A stretch of 64,000 bases of DNA from Microglena sp. YARC (Eukaryota > Chlorophyta > Chlorophyceae > Chlamydomonadales > Chlamydomonadaceae). Position numbers and translations under genes: made by a program. The notes under the pieces are model-generated. The model saw only the letters and a program-made list of their open reading frames with translations, did not search any database and was not told where the DNA came from. The stretch covers positions 62,001-126,000 of the forward strand of contig JAJSRW010001641.1 in NCBI GenBank assembly GCA_022414725.1, read 5' to 3'. Of this stretch, positions 17,553 through 27,754 are shown piece after piece. The number at the start of each line of letters is the position of its first letter. Positions within the stretch are counted from its first letter, which is position 1.

Positions 17553-19889
17553 TTATTTTTCTATTTTGCAAAATATTACGCTTGACAATATAAGTCCATT
17601 TTTGACTGCCGCATTACGTATATTCTGTGTTCCTTCAATTATATTTGGATTATTGTATACGATCACAAATTGATCATTTCCTATACTACCACTATCCTGT
17701 TTGATCCCCTTTATATCAAATAGTTTGACCAGCATTAATATAACTGAAGTTATACAAAATCTACCATTAACTATATTTTCCCTCAAATTTACGCTATATG
17801 TTGGGTCGGTTTTTAAGAAAAAGTCTTCAATTAGCACAAGGAGCTTAGTAGATGGTCGTTTTTTGTCTTTAGTAGGCGGTGCCAATACGTAGTTTATTTG
17901 GCCTTTTATTAAATTAATATCCTGTATTATTAAACTCGAACTGTCATTGTATTGTGGAAACTTAGACTCGAAAATATAATGGTTAGACCACGGTCGTTTC
18001 ACTTTAAATAACGCTATAAGAATAATGTCAAAACACGATTGGATTAATTCTGTATGTTTTCTTTCGGTATCTAGGTCGGTTATATTTTCAGTAGATTCTA
18101 AATCCATAGTACTATTCAAAACGTCTGACGTAGATAACGCTGATTCAATAGATTTATCTGAACCCGGTCGTTCCATTTTCAAGCGCTCGTCATTAAGGTT
18201 ACCATTAGAAGATTCTAAATCCATAGTAGTATTCAAAACGTCTGACGAAGATAATGCTGATTCAATAGATTTATCCGAATCCTGTCGTCCAGTGGATGAC
18301 CTCATTGATAGTGTAGGATCTTTATATCCGGTCAAACTAGGCCGTTTCATTGCTGTATCTGTAGAACTATCTTCAGAGTCAGATGATTCTTCTATCTCCG
18401 TAGAACTGTCTTCGGAAGAAGATGAACCCATAGATCGTGATGTATATCCAGATCCTTTCAAACTAGACCGTTTATTATTAAACATTGTTTTTGGAACTTG
18501 TTTCAGCTTTTTCTTACCATCCAGCGACTGAGATGATTTTCCTGTCTCATAAGAACTGTCTTCAGAGTCAGATGCATCCGTAGAACTGTCTTCGGAAGAA
18601 GATGAACCCATAGATCGTGATGTATATCCAGATTCTTTCAAACTAGACCGTTTATTATTTGACATTGTTTTTGGAACTTGTTTCAGCTTTTTCTTACCAT
18701 CCAGTGATTGAGATGATTTTCCTGTCTCATTAGAACTGTCTTCAGAGTCAGATGCCTCCGTAGAACTGTCTTCGGAAGAAGATGAACCCATAGATCGTGA
18801 TGTATATCCAGATTCTTTCAAACTAGACCGTTTATTATTTGACATTGTTTTTGTACCCTGTTTCAGCTTTTTCTTACCATCCAGTGATTGAGATGATTTT
18901 CCTGTCTCATTAGAACTGTCTTCAGAGTCAGATGCCTCTGTAGAACTGTCTTCGGAAGAAGATGAACCCATAGATCGTGATGTATATCCAGATTCTTTCA
19001 AACTAGACCGTTTATTATTTGACATTGTTTTTGGCACTTGTTTCGGCTTTTTTTGAACATATAACCTATCAGATGATTTCCCTGTCTCATTAGAAATGTC
19101 TTCAGAGTCAGTATCTTCTGTTGTAGAATAGTTTGATCTCACTAAAACCCTAGAACGAGTTGGAGAAGCAAAAGATGAACCCGTTGATGAACTTTCTGTG
19201 GAAGTATCGTCCGGTACCTTGCGATGACGCCTTGTGCCTCCCTTCCCGAGTCCCTTACCCATGATTGTGCTGTTATATTTTAAAGGTGAAGATGATCTAG
19301 AAGTGCTATCACTATTTCTATTATACCTTGATCTCACTAAAGCCCTAGAACGGCTTTGAGAAGCAGAAGATGAATCCATTGACATTTTTGCCTTCCTTTT
19401 TTGACCTCTTGTCGGTTTACCTAGTTCTTTCTCCGCAGAAATGTATACAGAAGAGTCAGATGATTCTTCTTCCTCCGCAGAAATGTATTCAGAAGAGTCG
19501 GATGATTCTTCTTCCTCCGCAGAACTGTTTGTTGAATCATTTTTCATTGAACTTCGATGTATTTTACCTTTTTGAGAGGATGTATAAGATCGATCACCAT
19601 CTGGGGAAGAAGATCTTGATGAAGACAGGGATTCAATAGAGCTAGGATCGTTCATTGGTTTATGGCACATGTGACAACAATTGCATTTTTTCTTTGATTT
19701 TTTTGTGTTAGCAAGACGATCAATAAATTGACACAATTCTTGTCTTTTCAATTTCCTTATTTCTGTAGAGCTATAATCGGCAGGGAGGTTAGGATGATTA
19801 ATTGCCATCTGTACGAGATCTTCAACATACATTGATGCATAACCAGATGTTGCATTTTTCTGTATCCTATTGAAACATTTATTTTCCAT
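17553..19889 (-). CDS. Ser-rich repeat protein of unknown function
   Basis: A 778-residue protein in three parts. Residues 1-65 are predicted helical and basic, followed by a cysteine cluster (K-K-C-N-C-C-H-M-C-H-K) that could bind zinc. Residues 75-580 are low-complexity Ser/Asp/Glu and Ser/Arg sequence, including four near-identical 60-residue repeats. Such tracts are likely heavily phosphorylated and disordered. Residues 610-778 look globular, with hydrophobic helices (C-F-D-I-I-L-I-A-L-F-K-V) and no recognised family. RS-type tracts suggest RNA or DNA association, or a virion core role; this is inference. The 189 bases between this gene and PolB show no further gene. Confidence 0.72.
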   Translation of the reverse strand: MENKCFNRIQKNATSGYASMYVEDLVQMAINHPNLPADYSSTEIRKLKRQELCQFIDRLANTKKSKKKCNCCHMCHKPMNDPSSIESLSSSRSSSPDGDRSYTSSQKGKIHRSSMKNDSTNSSAEEEESSDSSEYISAEEEESSDSSVYISAEKELGKPTRGQKRKAKMSMDSSSASQSRSRALVRSRYNRNSDSTSRSSSPLKYNSTIMGKGLGKGGTRRHRKVPDDTSTESSSTGSSFASPTRSRVLVRSNYSTTEDTDSEDISNETGKSSDRLYVQKKPKQVPKTMSNNKRSSLKESGYTSRSMGSSSSEDSSTEASDSEDSSNETGKSSQSLDGKKKLKQGTKTMSNNKRSSLKESGYTSRSMGSSSSEDSSTEASDSEDSSNETGKSSQSLDGKKKLKQVPKTMSNNKRSSLKESGYTSRSMGSSSSEDSSTDASDSEDSSYETGKSSQSLDGKKKLKQVPKTMFNNKRSSLKGSGYTSRSMGSSSSEDSSTEIEESSDSEDSSTDTAMKRPSLTGYKDPTLSMRSSTGRQDSDKSIESALSSSDVLNTTMDLESSNGNLNDERLKMERPGSDKSIESALSTSDVLNSTMDLESTENITDLDTERKHTELIQSCFDIILIALFKVKRPWSNHYIFESKFPQYNDSSSLIIQDINLIKGQINYVLAPPTKDKKRPSTKLLVLIEDFFLKTDPTYSVNLRENIVNGRFCITSVILMLVKLFDIKGIKQDSGSIGNDQFVIVYNNPNIIEGTQNIRNAAVKNGLILSSVIFCKIEK
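18361..19090 (-). repeat. 180-nt coding tandem repeat
   Basis: The unit recurs exactly every 180 bases (GATGAACCCATAGATCGTGA at 18421, 18601, 18781 and 18961), giving 60-residue repeats that keep the frame. Copies differ at only a few bases, so the array is young. Confidence 0.95.
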
Positions 19890-19942
19890 TTAGTTTTTGA
19901 TAATGATAAAGAAAAAAATAAAGAAATGACGACTACATGTTT

Positions 19943-22627
19943 TTATGGAACTTGTGGAAATTTAATGGATTGTAAAATATTATTCTTTTCACTCACACAC
20001 GCGCGAGCTTGTTCATCCAGAAAGTTTTGGTGATCTGTTTTCGAGATATAATTATTGTTGACGTAATTTTTCGACATATATCCATTTTGTAATGCTTTAG
20101 TATAATCATCCCTTATTTTATCTAGTTCGCGCATATGGTCTGCATTCGTTATAAATAGACTCTCAACGTGGCTTTTTGGCAAATAATTGTATTTTTTATC
20201 GTCGACGCATTTAGTAACTTCTTCTGTTGCTACTATATACTTTTCTTTAGGGATATAACTTTCGAGTTTTTCCTTTTCACACGCAATGAAATCGTCCGTA
20301 ACTGAATCATACCTACTCCTGTGTACGAAATTATTTTGTTTTTCACGTTCGAACTTTGTGATCGCGCTGTCCAGTTTTTCTTCACAAGATGTTTTTGTAA
20401 TATACACATCGTCTATTACTACATTTTGGGTGTAATTTGCACGCATGTCATTTTCACATCTGTTTACCTTTTCTCTTTCGTTGTTCAACAATTGTATGTC
20501 AATACAATTTGTTGTGTAATCATCTAACAATAGTTGATAATCCGCGTTACTCTTATAATTTGACATTACTTCACCACTTTTCATGTACTTTGTGGGATTT
20601 TCAAGTTCTGCCAAGAGTAACAAATGCTTTGCATTTGGGACGTATTCTTTTTCGACTAATGTTTTCGACACATAATTAGAGTTCATATCACCCTCACAAG
20701 ACTTCAACAATCTGCTATGTTCATCTTTTAGCATGTATTGGGATTCAAATTCGAAACGTGGTATATATTCGTTATCCCTTTCCACTTCACAATTGTATAA
20801 TTGAGTTTTCACATTATTATGAACTTCTTTCGTCACGCGGTCCAATAAATTTGAATGACATGTTTTCAATTGTTCTTGTAAAACACCAGACCCTGATTGA
20901 GCTGTTTCTAGAAGTTTGGAAACACGTGTTACATCACTTGTAAGGTTGTTGTTTTTCACGAGTGTATCAGTGAGGGAGCTACTACATTGTTTTAATTTAG
21001 CGCTGACGTCGGACAACTCCTGGACATTATTGCTTATCAATATCTGATTTTCGGAAATATAAGAGGATGCTTTATCGAGCCTATCTTGCAAGTATGCTAT
21101 AGTATTTGACTTCTCTTGCATCCGCTTATTGTATCCCCCATTCTCGTCTTCATAAGCACTTATCAGTTCGTCCAATCGAGACGTTATCGCGGCTTTTTCT
21201 TTATTTAGGTTTTTCAATTGAGTTTCCAAATCAACAATAATGTCATTCATTTGATTAACTTCTATATTTCTGGCATCAACAATGTCTGTATTTTTTGATG
21301 CGTATGCATCGAATTCATCCTTGTATAGTTTATTGTTTTCCTGAACACGCTTTATCATTTTATTGTACTCTTCCGCTTGGATGCGTTTGCTCTCCATCAG
21401 TTCGTTTCTCATTTTTTGCATGTTCTCATTATGTACTAACCCCATGTTGGCGTTGATGTTTGTCTCCAATGCTATCATTTCTTTCAAAGCAGTGATTTCC
21501 TTTTGGTAGCCCAGCATGTCTGATTCGATACTTTGGAGCAACTCTTTTTCTTGCTCGTACGAACTCCTGAACAGATTCACCATTTGTTTCAAATCTTTTA
21601 CATCTGTGAATTGTAAGCATTCTTCGCCCACACATATCTGCCTTGCCATTTCTATTAGTTTATTCTCTACTGTGTCAACGCGATTGTCTATGTCTATGGT
21701 GCGCTTGTCCATTATAGACACTTCCCCATTCAATATATCAAAATCCTTCTTGTATGTAAAGACCTGTTCTCCATTAATCTTATTGTTTTCATCCTTGATG
21801 AAGCTCCTGATGTATTCTTGTTGTTGTTTAACATTATCCAAATCTTTGTAAAATGTTTGGAATCTGTTTGCAATCGTCTTGGAAGTTGCTTCATATATTA
21901 TTTGCGAGTCATCTATGAGACCTTGGATGTTGTCAACTTCTGTCTTGTACACGTTTACTAAATCTTTAACCTTGTCAAAATCAGCCAACTGGACAAACCC
22001 GCTGCGTACGTTTTCTTTCGTTTCGTAATTTCCAAGGGTTTCTCCGATACGTTTAATCTCAGTGATTTTGTTGTCGAATTTTGAACCCAATCCGCCCACA
22101 TTGATGTTAAATTCATCAATTTGACTTTTAGGCAAAAAAGAGGCATTCGCCATTTCATGCGTGTAAAACATGGAATCCATGTCGGACTTGTGTTTATCTA
22201 GTTGACCTGTGACATCTTTTTGTTTGACATACGGAAACAATGATGTTTCAAATTCGCTTTTGGTTGTGTACTGTTTCTCTACGGTTTCTTTAGACGCAAG
22301 CTTTGAGAATTGGTCGCGGTACCTACCCAGAGTACCATTTACATCGGTTTCAAAATATTTTATTTCGGCTCTCTCTCTGGCCAATATCATGTCTATTTCA
22401 TCCGAATTGTAGTGATTGTTGGCAAAATGTTTGACGTAAGAATTTTGTTGTTCCATGACATTATTGTTTTGGTTTATGTCTTCTACTATTTCATCTATGA
22501 CGGTTGAGTTGTAATGTGTTGAAGAAAAATGCTCCTTTTGAATGAAAAATGTATAAATTACTAGTGTTAAGATACATAATATGACCACTATTAGTAATGT
22601 TGCAAACATTCTGTTTAGTAGGTACAA
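19943..22627 (-). CDS. membrane-anchored long coiled-coil protein
   Basis: An 894-residue protein with one N-terminal membrane anchor (about residues 7-30, very rich in L, I, V) and then an almost entirely helical coiled-coil body. From about residue 640 to the end a loose 40-residue repeat appears, each with a Y-[IV]-x-K or N-Y-[VI]-S-K element followed by D-H or E-x-x-Y and a short helix with a Cys (for example YVSKTLVEKEYVP and YLPKSHVESLFIT). The architecture fits a fibre or tether projecting from a virion or factory membrane (inference). No enzymatic motif is seen. It is divergent from the metallopeptidase gene at 22664, with 36 bases between starts. Confidence 0.75.
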   Translation of the reverse strand: MYLLNRMFATLLIVVILCILTLVIYTFFIQKEHFSSTHYNSTVIDEIVEDINQNNNVMEQQNSYVKHFANNHYNSDEIDMILARERAEIKYFETDVNGTLGRYRDQFSKLASKETVEKQYTTKSEFETSLFPYVKQKDVTGQLDKHKSDMDSMFYTHEMANASFLPKSQIDEFNINVGGLGSKFDNKITEIKRIGETLGNYETKENVRSGFVQLADFDKVKDLVNVYKTEVDNIQGLIDDSQIIYEATSKTIANRFQTFYKDLDNVKQQQEYIRSFIKDENNKINGEQVFTYKKDFDILNGEVSIMDKRTIDIDNRVDTVENKLIEMARQICVGEECLQFTDVKDLKQMVNLFRSSYEQEKELLQSIESDMLGYQKEITALKEMIALETNINANMGLVHNENMQKMRNELMESKRIQAEEYNKMIKRVQENNKLYKDEFDAYASKNTDIVDARNIEVNQMNDIIVDLETQLKNLNKEKAAITSRLDELISAYEDENGGYNKRMQEKSNTIAYLQDRLDKASSYISENQILISNNVQELSDVSAKLKQCSSSLTDTLVKNNNLTSDVTRVSKLLETAQSGSGVLQEQLKTCHSNLLDRVTKEVHNNVKTQLYNCEVERDNEYIPRFEFESQYMLKDEHSRLLKSCEGDMNSNYVSKTLVEKEYVPNAKHLLLLAELENPTKYMKSGEVMSNYKSNADYQLLLDDYTTNCIDIQLLNNEREKVNRCENDMRANYTQNVVIDDVYITKTSCEEKLDSAITKFEREKQNNFVHRSRYDSVTDDFIACEKEKLESYIPKEKYIVATEEVTKCVDDKKYNYLPKSHVESLFITNADHMRELDKIRDDYTKALQNGYMSKNYVNNNYISKTDHQNFLDEQARACVSEKNNILQSIKFPQVP

Positions 22628-22663
22628 AATAAAATTCTTTTCTCATGATTGTTCAAGATCTGA

Positions 22664-23245
22664 ATGAAATTTATAGAGATTTTTATCATATTAATGATGG
22701 CAATCATCATACTAATGTATATTCAAAATCATTTCGGTGAAGTTGACTATGTTACAAGCAAATTAGATGGCCGAAGATATCTTGTCAGGAATTTACCAGA
22801 CTCGAAAGAAGCGTCTGATTTTCTAGCGACTATAAATATAGATTTGGTTAAACTCGTCAGACACATGAGTGCAAAGTTTGGCCAGGACCCTGAATTAAAA
22901 GATTATGTCAAATATTTGGTTCAAAATTACAATCCAAACACAATTTCCGAGGGAAGTCCGGATACGGGATATACATCAATGACCATCAATAAGGGCGAGA
23001 AACTCATATTGTGCATCAGGCAAAGTAACCAACAATTTGTTGACAAGAATACAATATTGTATGTAGCAATCCATGAACTAGGTCATATAATGACGTATGA
23101 CGAGACGGGACACAAACCAAAATTCTGGAAGAATTTCAAATTATTGTTGAAAGAAGCCATTGATATTGGGATATACACGAAAACAGATTACAACAATAAA
23201 CCAACTGATTACTGTGGAATAAAAATAACTTCATCAATAGTGTGA
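22664..23245 (+). CDS. membrane-anchored zincin metallopeptidase (WLM/SprT-like)
   Basis: A 193-residue protein with an N-terminal hydrophobic anchor (residues 3-20) and a zinc metallopeptidase motif HELGH at 137-141, followed by H150 in a GHKPKFW context nine residues on, the spacing seen in WLM/SprT-like proteases. These cleave DNA-protein crosslinks or process proteins; several giant viruses encode a small homologue with this motif and anchor. The short size means only the catalytic core is present. The anchor suggests action at a membrane, possibly in the virion. The gene starts head to head with the coiled-coil anchor protein, so the two may be expressed together. Confidence 0.8.
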   Translation: MKFIEIFIILMMAIIILMYIQNHFGEVDYVTSKLDGRRYLVRNLPDSKEASDFLATINIDLVKLVRHMSAKFGQDPELKDYVKYLVQNYNPNTISEGSPDTGYTSMTINKGEKLILCIRQSNQQFVDKNTILYVAIHELGHIMTYDETGHKPKFWKNFKLLLKEAIDIGIYTKTDYNNKPTDYCGIKITSSIV

Positions 23246-23247
23246 TA

Positions 23248-23261
23248 CCGCTCTGAAAACC
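23248..23261 (+). other. 14-nt element after a stop codon, shared with the ThyA 3' flank
   Basis: CCGCTCTGAAAACC lies three bases after the stop of the metallopeptidase gene. The same 14 bases occur after the thymidylate synthase stop at 57464-57477. Both are followed by AT- and T-rich sequence. A common 3'-end signal is possible. Confidence 0.4.
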
Positions 23262-23288
23262 AAACATTTTCTCTTTTTTGTGTCTAAA

Positions 23289-26200
23289 TTATTCATAAAT
23301 TTTCGGATAAAGTTGTTCCATTAATACATCGTTAGAAGAAGATATCATATCTATATTGGATAACATCAGAATATCATCAGGTTGTTCATGTTTTATCACG
23401 TTTGTCTCGACAATATTGTCCTCTTGAGTTAGCTCATTTGCAAAATTATCCATGAAATCATCAAACATACCTATTGGAATGCGCAGTCTGCAGTCATCCT
23501 CATCAAATACGCATTTACCATGCTTTTCACATGATTGCTTGTCATTATTTTTTACACATGGACCGTTAGTGAGTTCAAGTTTACCGACATCTCCTTCTAT
23601 AATCCTCTTTCTGAACACATCCATCGTTGTCTTCAAATGCTCAACTATGTAATGGCGTGGGAATGGGTTGTATGGGTGTCTGCTATAATACACTTCCTTC
23701 TGTAAAGTGGAGTCCTCTTTGATCAAAGCCAGCATTTCGTTTTTGAACGTATTGTACATTCTGGTTTTAGATTCCAAGACATTCATATAATCAAGCCTAA
23801 TGTCGGGGAGAGCTAACCCTATGAAAATGTTTTTGTCGTCTATGAATGTTTCGATGTGTTTTGAAGATTTGACTAATTGCTTTGTAGGAATTATTACCCC
23901 GCAATCTAATCGCATATGATCGTCATCCGTGATTATTTTGAACAAACCTTGATTGTTATAATGTTCTTCTAACTCTTTGTACAGTTTCACATACTTTCTT
24001 CCGGATGCGAGTGTGTCGCTGGAATATACGTCTTGTACGTGAATGAACCCTTCATCCTCGAAATTCATCATTGAATTCCAAGATTCGTTCATTGGATACG
24101 GAACATATAAAGATGAATTAACAAAAAACCCCATAGCTCTAAAATCGGGACTTAAGACAACAAGCATCGTGTCGACGGTATCCATTTCTTTAAGAATAGT
24201 GTATAAATCTTGAGTTAACGTTGTAGTTGAGATGTTTTGTATTATATTTTTCAACGAACTCTTTGTGTTTGTAGGGAACGTGTAAATAGCATCGAATTCC
24301 GAAGGAGTTTTGGACGTAATACTATATACTGGCTCGTACATGTTGTCAAATTCTTGGATGAACACCCAATCAAGGCTAGTATCATATATTTCCTCAAAGG
24401 ATCTATATATGGGTAAACGACAATACAAGTCCGAGAAGAGGAACACTACATTTATCCCTTTCGCGTTCAACCAAGATTTCTTCAAATTTACTAGTTCGAC
24501 AAATATACTAGGTTTCTGGTATTGCCGTATGTTAGTAATGAAGTTAGAATATGACGAATACACTACAAATTCCCTCAGTATATCATCATCGCCCGTTTTA
24601 TCAATGTTATCATTTAAAGACATTATCTTCATTCGTACATTTCTGATATTCATCCTCTTGAAATACTTTAAATTCGATTTGGCCCAATGTTTAAATTTGT
24701 GAAATGTCTTTTCGTCCGCATGTTTGAAAGTATTGACAGGGATAAATTGCCTGACCAAAGTCCCGCAATTTAGGCTTACAAATTCTAGTGTTGTCAAATT
24801 ATCACATATTGACTGTACAACATCCTCCGCGCTCTTCAGAGAAGGATTGTCCAATATACTTGCAAAACACTCAAATAATGGAAAATCGCTTTTTGGTATC
24901 CCTTTTTTCACCACACAATCGCTAGTGTTGGTGGTTATCAACCCTGTTCCATTGTTTCGATGGCCGCATTTTGTATTCCCAAAAAATGAATGAAATGGCT
25001 GAGGCAACAATGAAAATCTATTGACATCTGTAGGATTTGTTTCGTAATCCATTATATACTTCTCGTTATTCCTCGACAATTTAATTTTTTTATCGCTCGC
25101 AGGCGTATTGAACAAGCACTTGTTCCATTTTTGTTGTTTGCTGGAAAAGCAACACGGCATACACAGCCCTTCGGGGTGCTTTGTAGGCGATAAAAATCCA
25201 GGATATCTTGGTTTTTTGTTATCTTTTCCCCAATAGTTTTCAGAATCCTGAAATATAGGCTTCTCGTTGAAATTTACAGTCTTTCCGTTCTTTACAACAG
25301 TAGGGCATTTGTAACCTGCTGCTACATATTGTTCTTGTGTCAAAGGGACCCGTGTGAGTGGACACCATATCCGAGGACATATATAATTGTTCTGTGTGTT
25401 TTTAGAACTTCCATATTTGACGCTCCCGTTGTAAGCATCCTTATGGTTAGCACCTATGTACTTATTCTCATCGTCACTAATAGGTACGGGTTGTCTACCC
25501 GATGCCAGTTGGCACATTTTTGAGTACGTTTTATCTTTTGTATTAAACAGTTTTCTGTCTGCCTTGTACAAATTCTTGAGAAGAAATCGATGTGGCGCGT
25601 CTTCCATATCAACATTTACATCTTCACCTTCATCTTCTTCGTTGTTATATAGATTATCGAGCATGTTCTGGAATTCTTCGTCTATTTCTATATTTTCCAA
25701 GTCCACTTCTTCGTCAAAATATTCTATTTCTTCCGCATGTGTTGTATTGGTCTTGTGTGTTGTAATAAAGTCTATAAATCCGTGTATATTTTTCAAAATG
25801 TCATTGTCAATCCGCGAATTGTGTGTTCCGTCAATATACACAAAGATCCCTTTGGTGTCTGATAGTTTCATCTTCACAGAAATATGCTTACGTGCGACAT
25901 AACGTTGGTACTCTGCAATATCTGTTGTCATATCGTCAAACCTTTTTTCGACGTCCTCCATTTCGAGGTCAAAATAAGAAGCAATTTGTTTCTTAATATC
26001 GGAATCCGATAGATTAGGATTCTTGGATTTTATTACATTGGTAAATAACTTAATTTTGTCATTGCTTGAAAAATTATCAATCCGCTTGTAAACAAAATGA
26101 ATGATGTTGTTTGTGTCTACTAAAGACGCGATTCTTGGCATGCTTGCGATTGTTTCCTTCATATCCGACATTTTGAACATTGTTTTCTCGATCGTCATGA

Positions 26201-27488
26201 AATAAATAAATTCCTTGATAATTGTAGATGTTTCATACTGCGATTCTGTGTTAAAGTTCAACGACATGTCCGGGATAAACTGATTGTCCAATAGTTTACT
26301 GATTTCCTTTAATTTGGCATTCACTTTTGTGAACATAGAAGGGATATCGCCTTCAGTTACGTCATCGTCTCTCTTGAACACGAATTTTACATCATATGAT
26401 ATATCATTGTGGATTACCACCGTAAAAAAACCTATAGAATTAGGTAATCTGAATTTTAAAACCAAGTGCTCATCCCTCGGAGACGTTTGACCCATAAAAT
26501 TATTCGATGCCGTCTGGAACCATTGGTGGGTTTTTTTCAAATCCATATTCGGGTCCGTGAAAGATGGTTTGTGTATTTTAAACAATGTACTCGAATTCTT
26601 GTGGAGCCGTGCGAAAGGGATATCAGAATCCAATGTTATTTCTTCAAAGCATCGATGAAGAAGATTAGTGTGGTGTATACTGTTTTCATTCACTTTCAAA
26701 TGCAAATAACTTACGTTCATGACACTGGGGTTTTGTATTTCGGAATATTTTGGTAGATTCGATTCGCGGAGAGTCTTATAAATACTGTGTTTGAATGTTA
26801 AATATATATCGTTAACCCCCGACTCTTTTGTAACAATATTGATTTGATTATCCATGGGGGTATAGAAAGAGAGTAACAAGTCAGTCATTGTAACCTTTTC
26901 TACGAGATCAGGATTCTTTGGAAAAATAGCTTGTGTGTTGTAAGGGTTTGCACTGAATACAACTTCGTTAGATCCATCATGCAAAGAGCAGCCCATAGAT
27001 TGTTCTATAACACATTCAGTATTTTTGGATAATCCTGATAAGAGATCCACAGCTGTGTAATATTCTTTTTGTTCTAATTTAGTGTCTGTAAATATGTTGT
27101 TAACTTTTTCTTGGATTTCTTGGAACGGTATGAACTTCTTACCACCCATGATATATTTGACTATTTTGTTCAGTTTATGAGACTTGTTGTACAACTTGGT
27201 TCTACACCACAAGAAGTCGGTGCGAATGTTTGTGAATGTGTAAATCTTATTCAAAACGGTACCGATCGTATCATCACTGTTTATATATTCGTATATATAC
27301 CTTACTTTGGGATCCGAAAGATGTAATAGTGTTTTGTAATCTTTACCAAATACCTTTCTCAGTATACGCATAACGTCCGTTGTGTCTTTGTTTTCTAACG
27401 CTGTCTTAATCGGTTCATCAACCTTGCCTACAAACACGAATTGTTGATGCTTGGTCTTTCCAAGATAATGTTTAATGCAATAAATCAT
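23289..27488 (-). CDS. early transcription factor large subunit-like protein (VETF-L / A7-like)
   Basis: A 1,399-residue protein whose size and motifs match the conserved NCLDV family related to the poxvirus early transcription factor large subunit, which binds early promoters and recruits the viral RNA polymerase, usually packaged in virions. The diagnostic cysteine-rich centre is visible: CPRIWCPLT near residue 703 and GLCMPCCF near residue 778, a probable zinc-binding region. Another Cys set (CVKNNDKQSCEKHGKC) lies near residue 1310. An acidic stretch occurs at about 595-630. The gene stands next to RPB1, with one tiny membrane gene between, making a transcription block. The family assignment rests on recognised motifs, not a search. 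Confidence 0.85.
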   Translation of the reverse strand: MIYCIKHYLGKTKHQQFVFVGKVDEPIKTALENKDTTDVMRILRKVFGKDYKTLLHLSDPKVRYIYEYINSDDTIGTVLNKIYTFTNIRTDFLWCRTKLYNKSHKLNKIVKYIMGGKKFIPFQEIQEKVNNIFTDTKLEQKEYYTAVDLLSGLSKNTECVIEQSMGCSLHDGSNEVVFSANPYNTQAIFPKNPDLVEKVTMTDLLLSFYTPMDNQINIVTKESGVNDIYLTFKHSIYKTLRESNLPKYSEIQNPSVMNVSYLHLKVNENSIHHTNLLHRCFEEITLDSDIPFARLHKNSSTLFKIHKPSFTDPNMDLKKTHQWFQTASNNFMGQTSPRDEHLVLKFRLPNSIGFFTVVIHNDISYDVKFVFKRDDDVTEGDIPSMFTKVNAKLKEISKLLDNQFIPDMSLNFNTESQYETSTIIKEFIYFMTIEKTMFKMSDMKETIASMPRIASLVDTNNIIHFVYKRIDNFSSNDKIKLFTNVIKSKNPNLSDSDIKKQIASYFDLEMEDVEKRFDDMTTDIAEYQRYVARKHISVKMKLSDTKGIFVYIDGTHNSRIDNDILKNIHGFIDFITTHKTNTTHAEEIEYFDEEVDLENIEIDEEFQNMLDNLYNNEEDEGEDVNVDMEDAPHRFLLKNLYKADRKLFNTKDKTYSKMCQLASGRQPVPISDDENKYIGANHKDAYNGSVKYGSSKNTQNNYICPRIWCPLTRVPLTQEQYVAAGYKCPTVVKNGKTVNFNEKPIFQDSENYWGKDNKKPRYPGFLSPTKHPEGLCMPCCFSSKQQKWNKCLFNTPASDKKIKLSRNNEKYIMDYETNPTDVNRFSLLPQPFHSFFGNTKCGHRNNGTGLITTNTSDCVVKKGIPKSDFPLFECFASILDNPSLKSAEDVVQSICDNLTTLEFVSLNCGTLVRQFIPVNTFKHADEKTFHKFKHWAKSNLKYFKRMNIRNVRMKIMSLNDNIDKTGDDDILREFVVYSSYSNFITNIRQYQKPSIFVELVNLKKSWLNAKGINVVFLFSDLYCRLPIYRSFEEIYDTSLDWVFIQEFDNMYEPVYSITSKTPSEFDAIYTFPTNTKSSLKNIIQNISTTTLTQDLYTILKEMDTVDTMLVVLSPDFRAMGFFVNSSLYVPYPMNESWNSMMNFEDEGFIHVQDVYSSDTLASGRKYVKLYKELEEHYNNQGLFKIITDDDHMRLDCGVIIPTKQLVKSSKHIETFIDDKNIFIGLALPDIRLDYMNVLESKTRMYNTFKNEMLALIKEDSTLQKEVYYSRHPYNPFPRHYIVEHLKTTMDVFRKRIIEGDVGKLELTNGPCVKNNDKQSCEKHGKCVFDEDDCRLRIPIGMFDDFMDNFANELTQEDNIVETNVIKHEQPDDILMLSNIDMISSSNDVLMEQLYPKIYE

Positions 27489-27526
27489 AATATTTAATCA
27501 AGTGAAAATTTTCTTACGATTTTCTA

Positions 27527-27754
27527 ATGGATGTTAAAATATTTAACGAAGCATTCATATTAATTGGGATTAGTGGCATATTGCTTGTTATTATAAAATG
27601 TATAGGAGATTACGATCAAGTCGAAAAGTTCTTGCACGAAAATGACAAGACAAAATATTACGTTATGAAGATATGTTACCTTTTACTAACCCTAACACTA
27701 GCGATCAACATACGTTATGCCTTGTCAAAGTTCATATCAGAATTATCTAAATGA
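27527..27754 (+). CDS. small two-transmembrane protein
   Basis: A 75-residue protein with two hydrophobic helices, at about 10-25 and 48-64, and a charged loop between them (D-Q-V-E-K-F-L-H-E-N-D-K). No family is recognised. It is divergent from the VETF-like gene (38 bases between starts) and overlaps the end of RPB1 by eight bases. Small membrane proteins of this kind are common in giant virus virions. Confidence 0.65.
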   Translation: MDVKIFNEAFILIGISGILLVIIKCIGDYDQVEKFLHENDKTKYYVMKICYLLLTLTLAINIRYALSKFISELSK

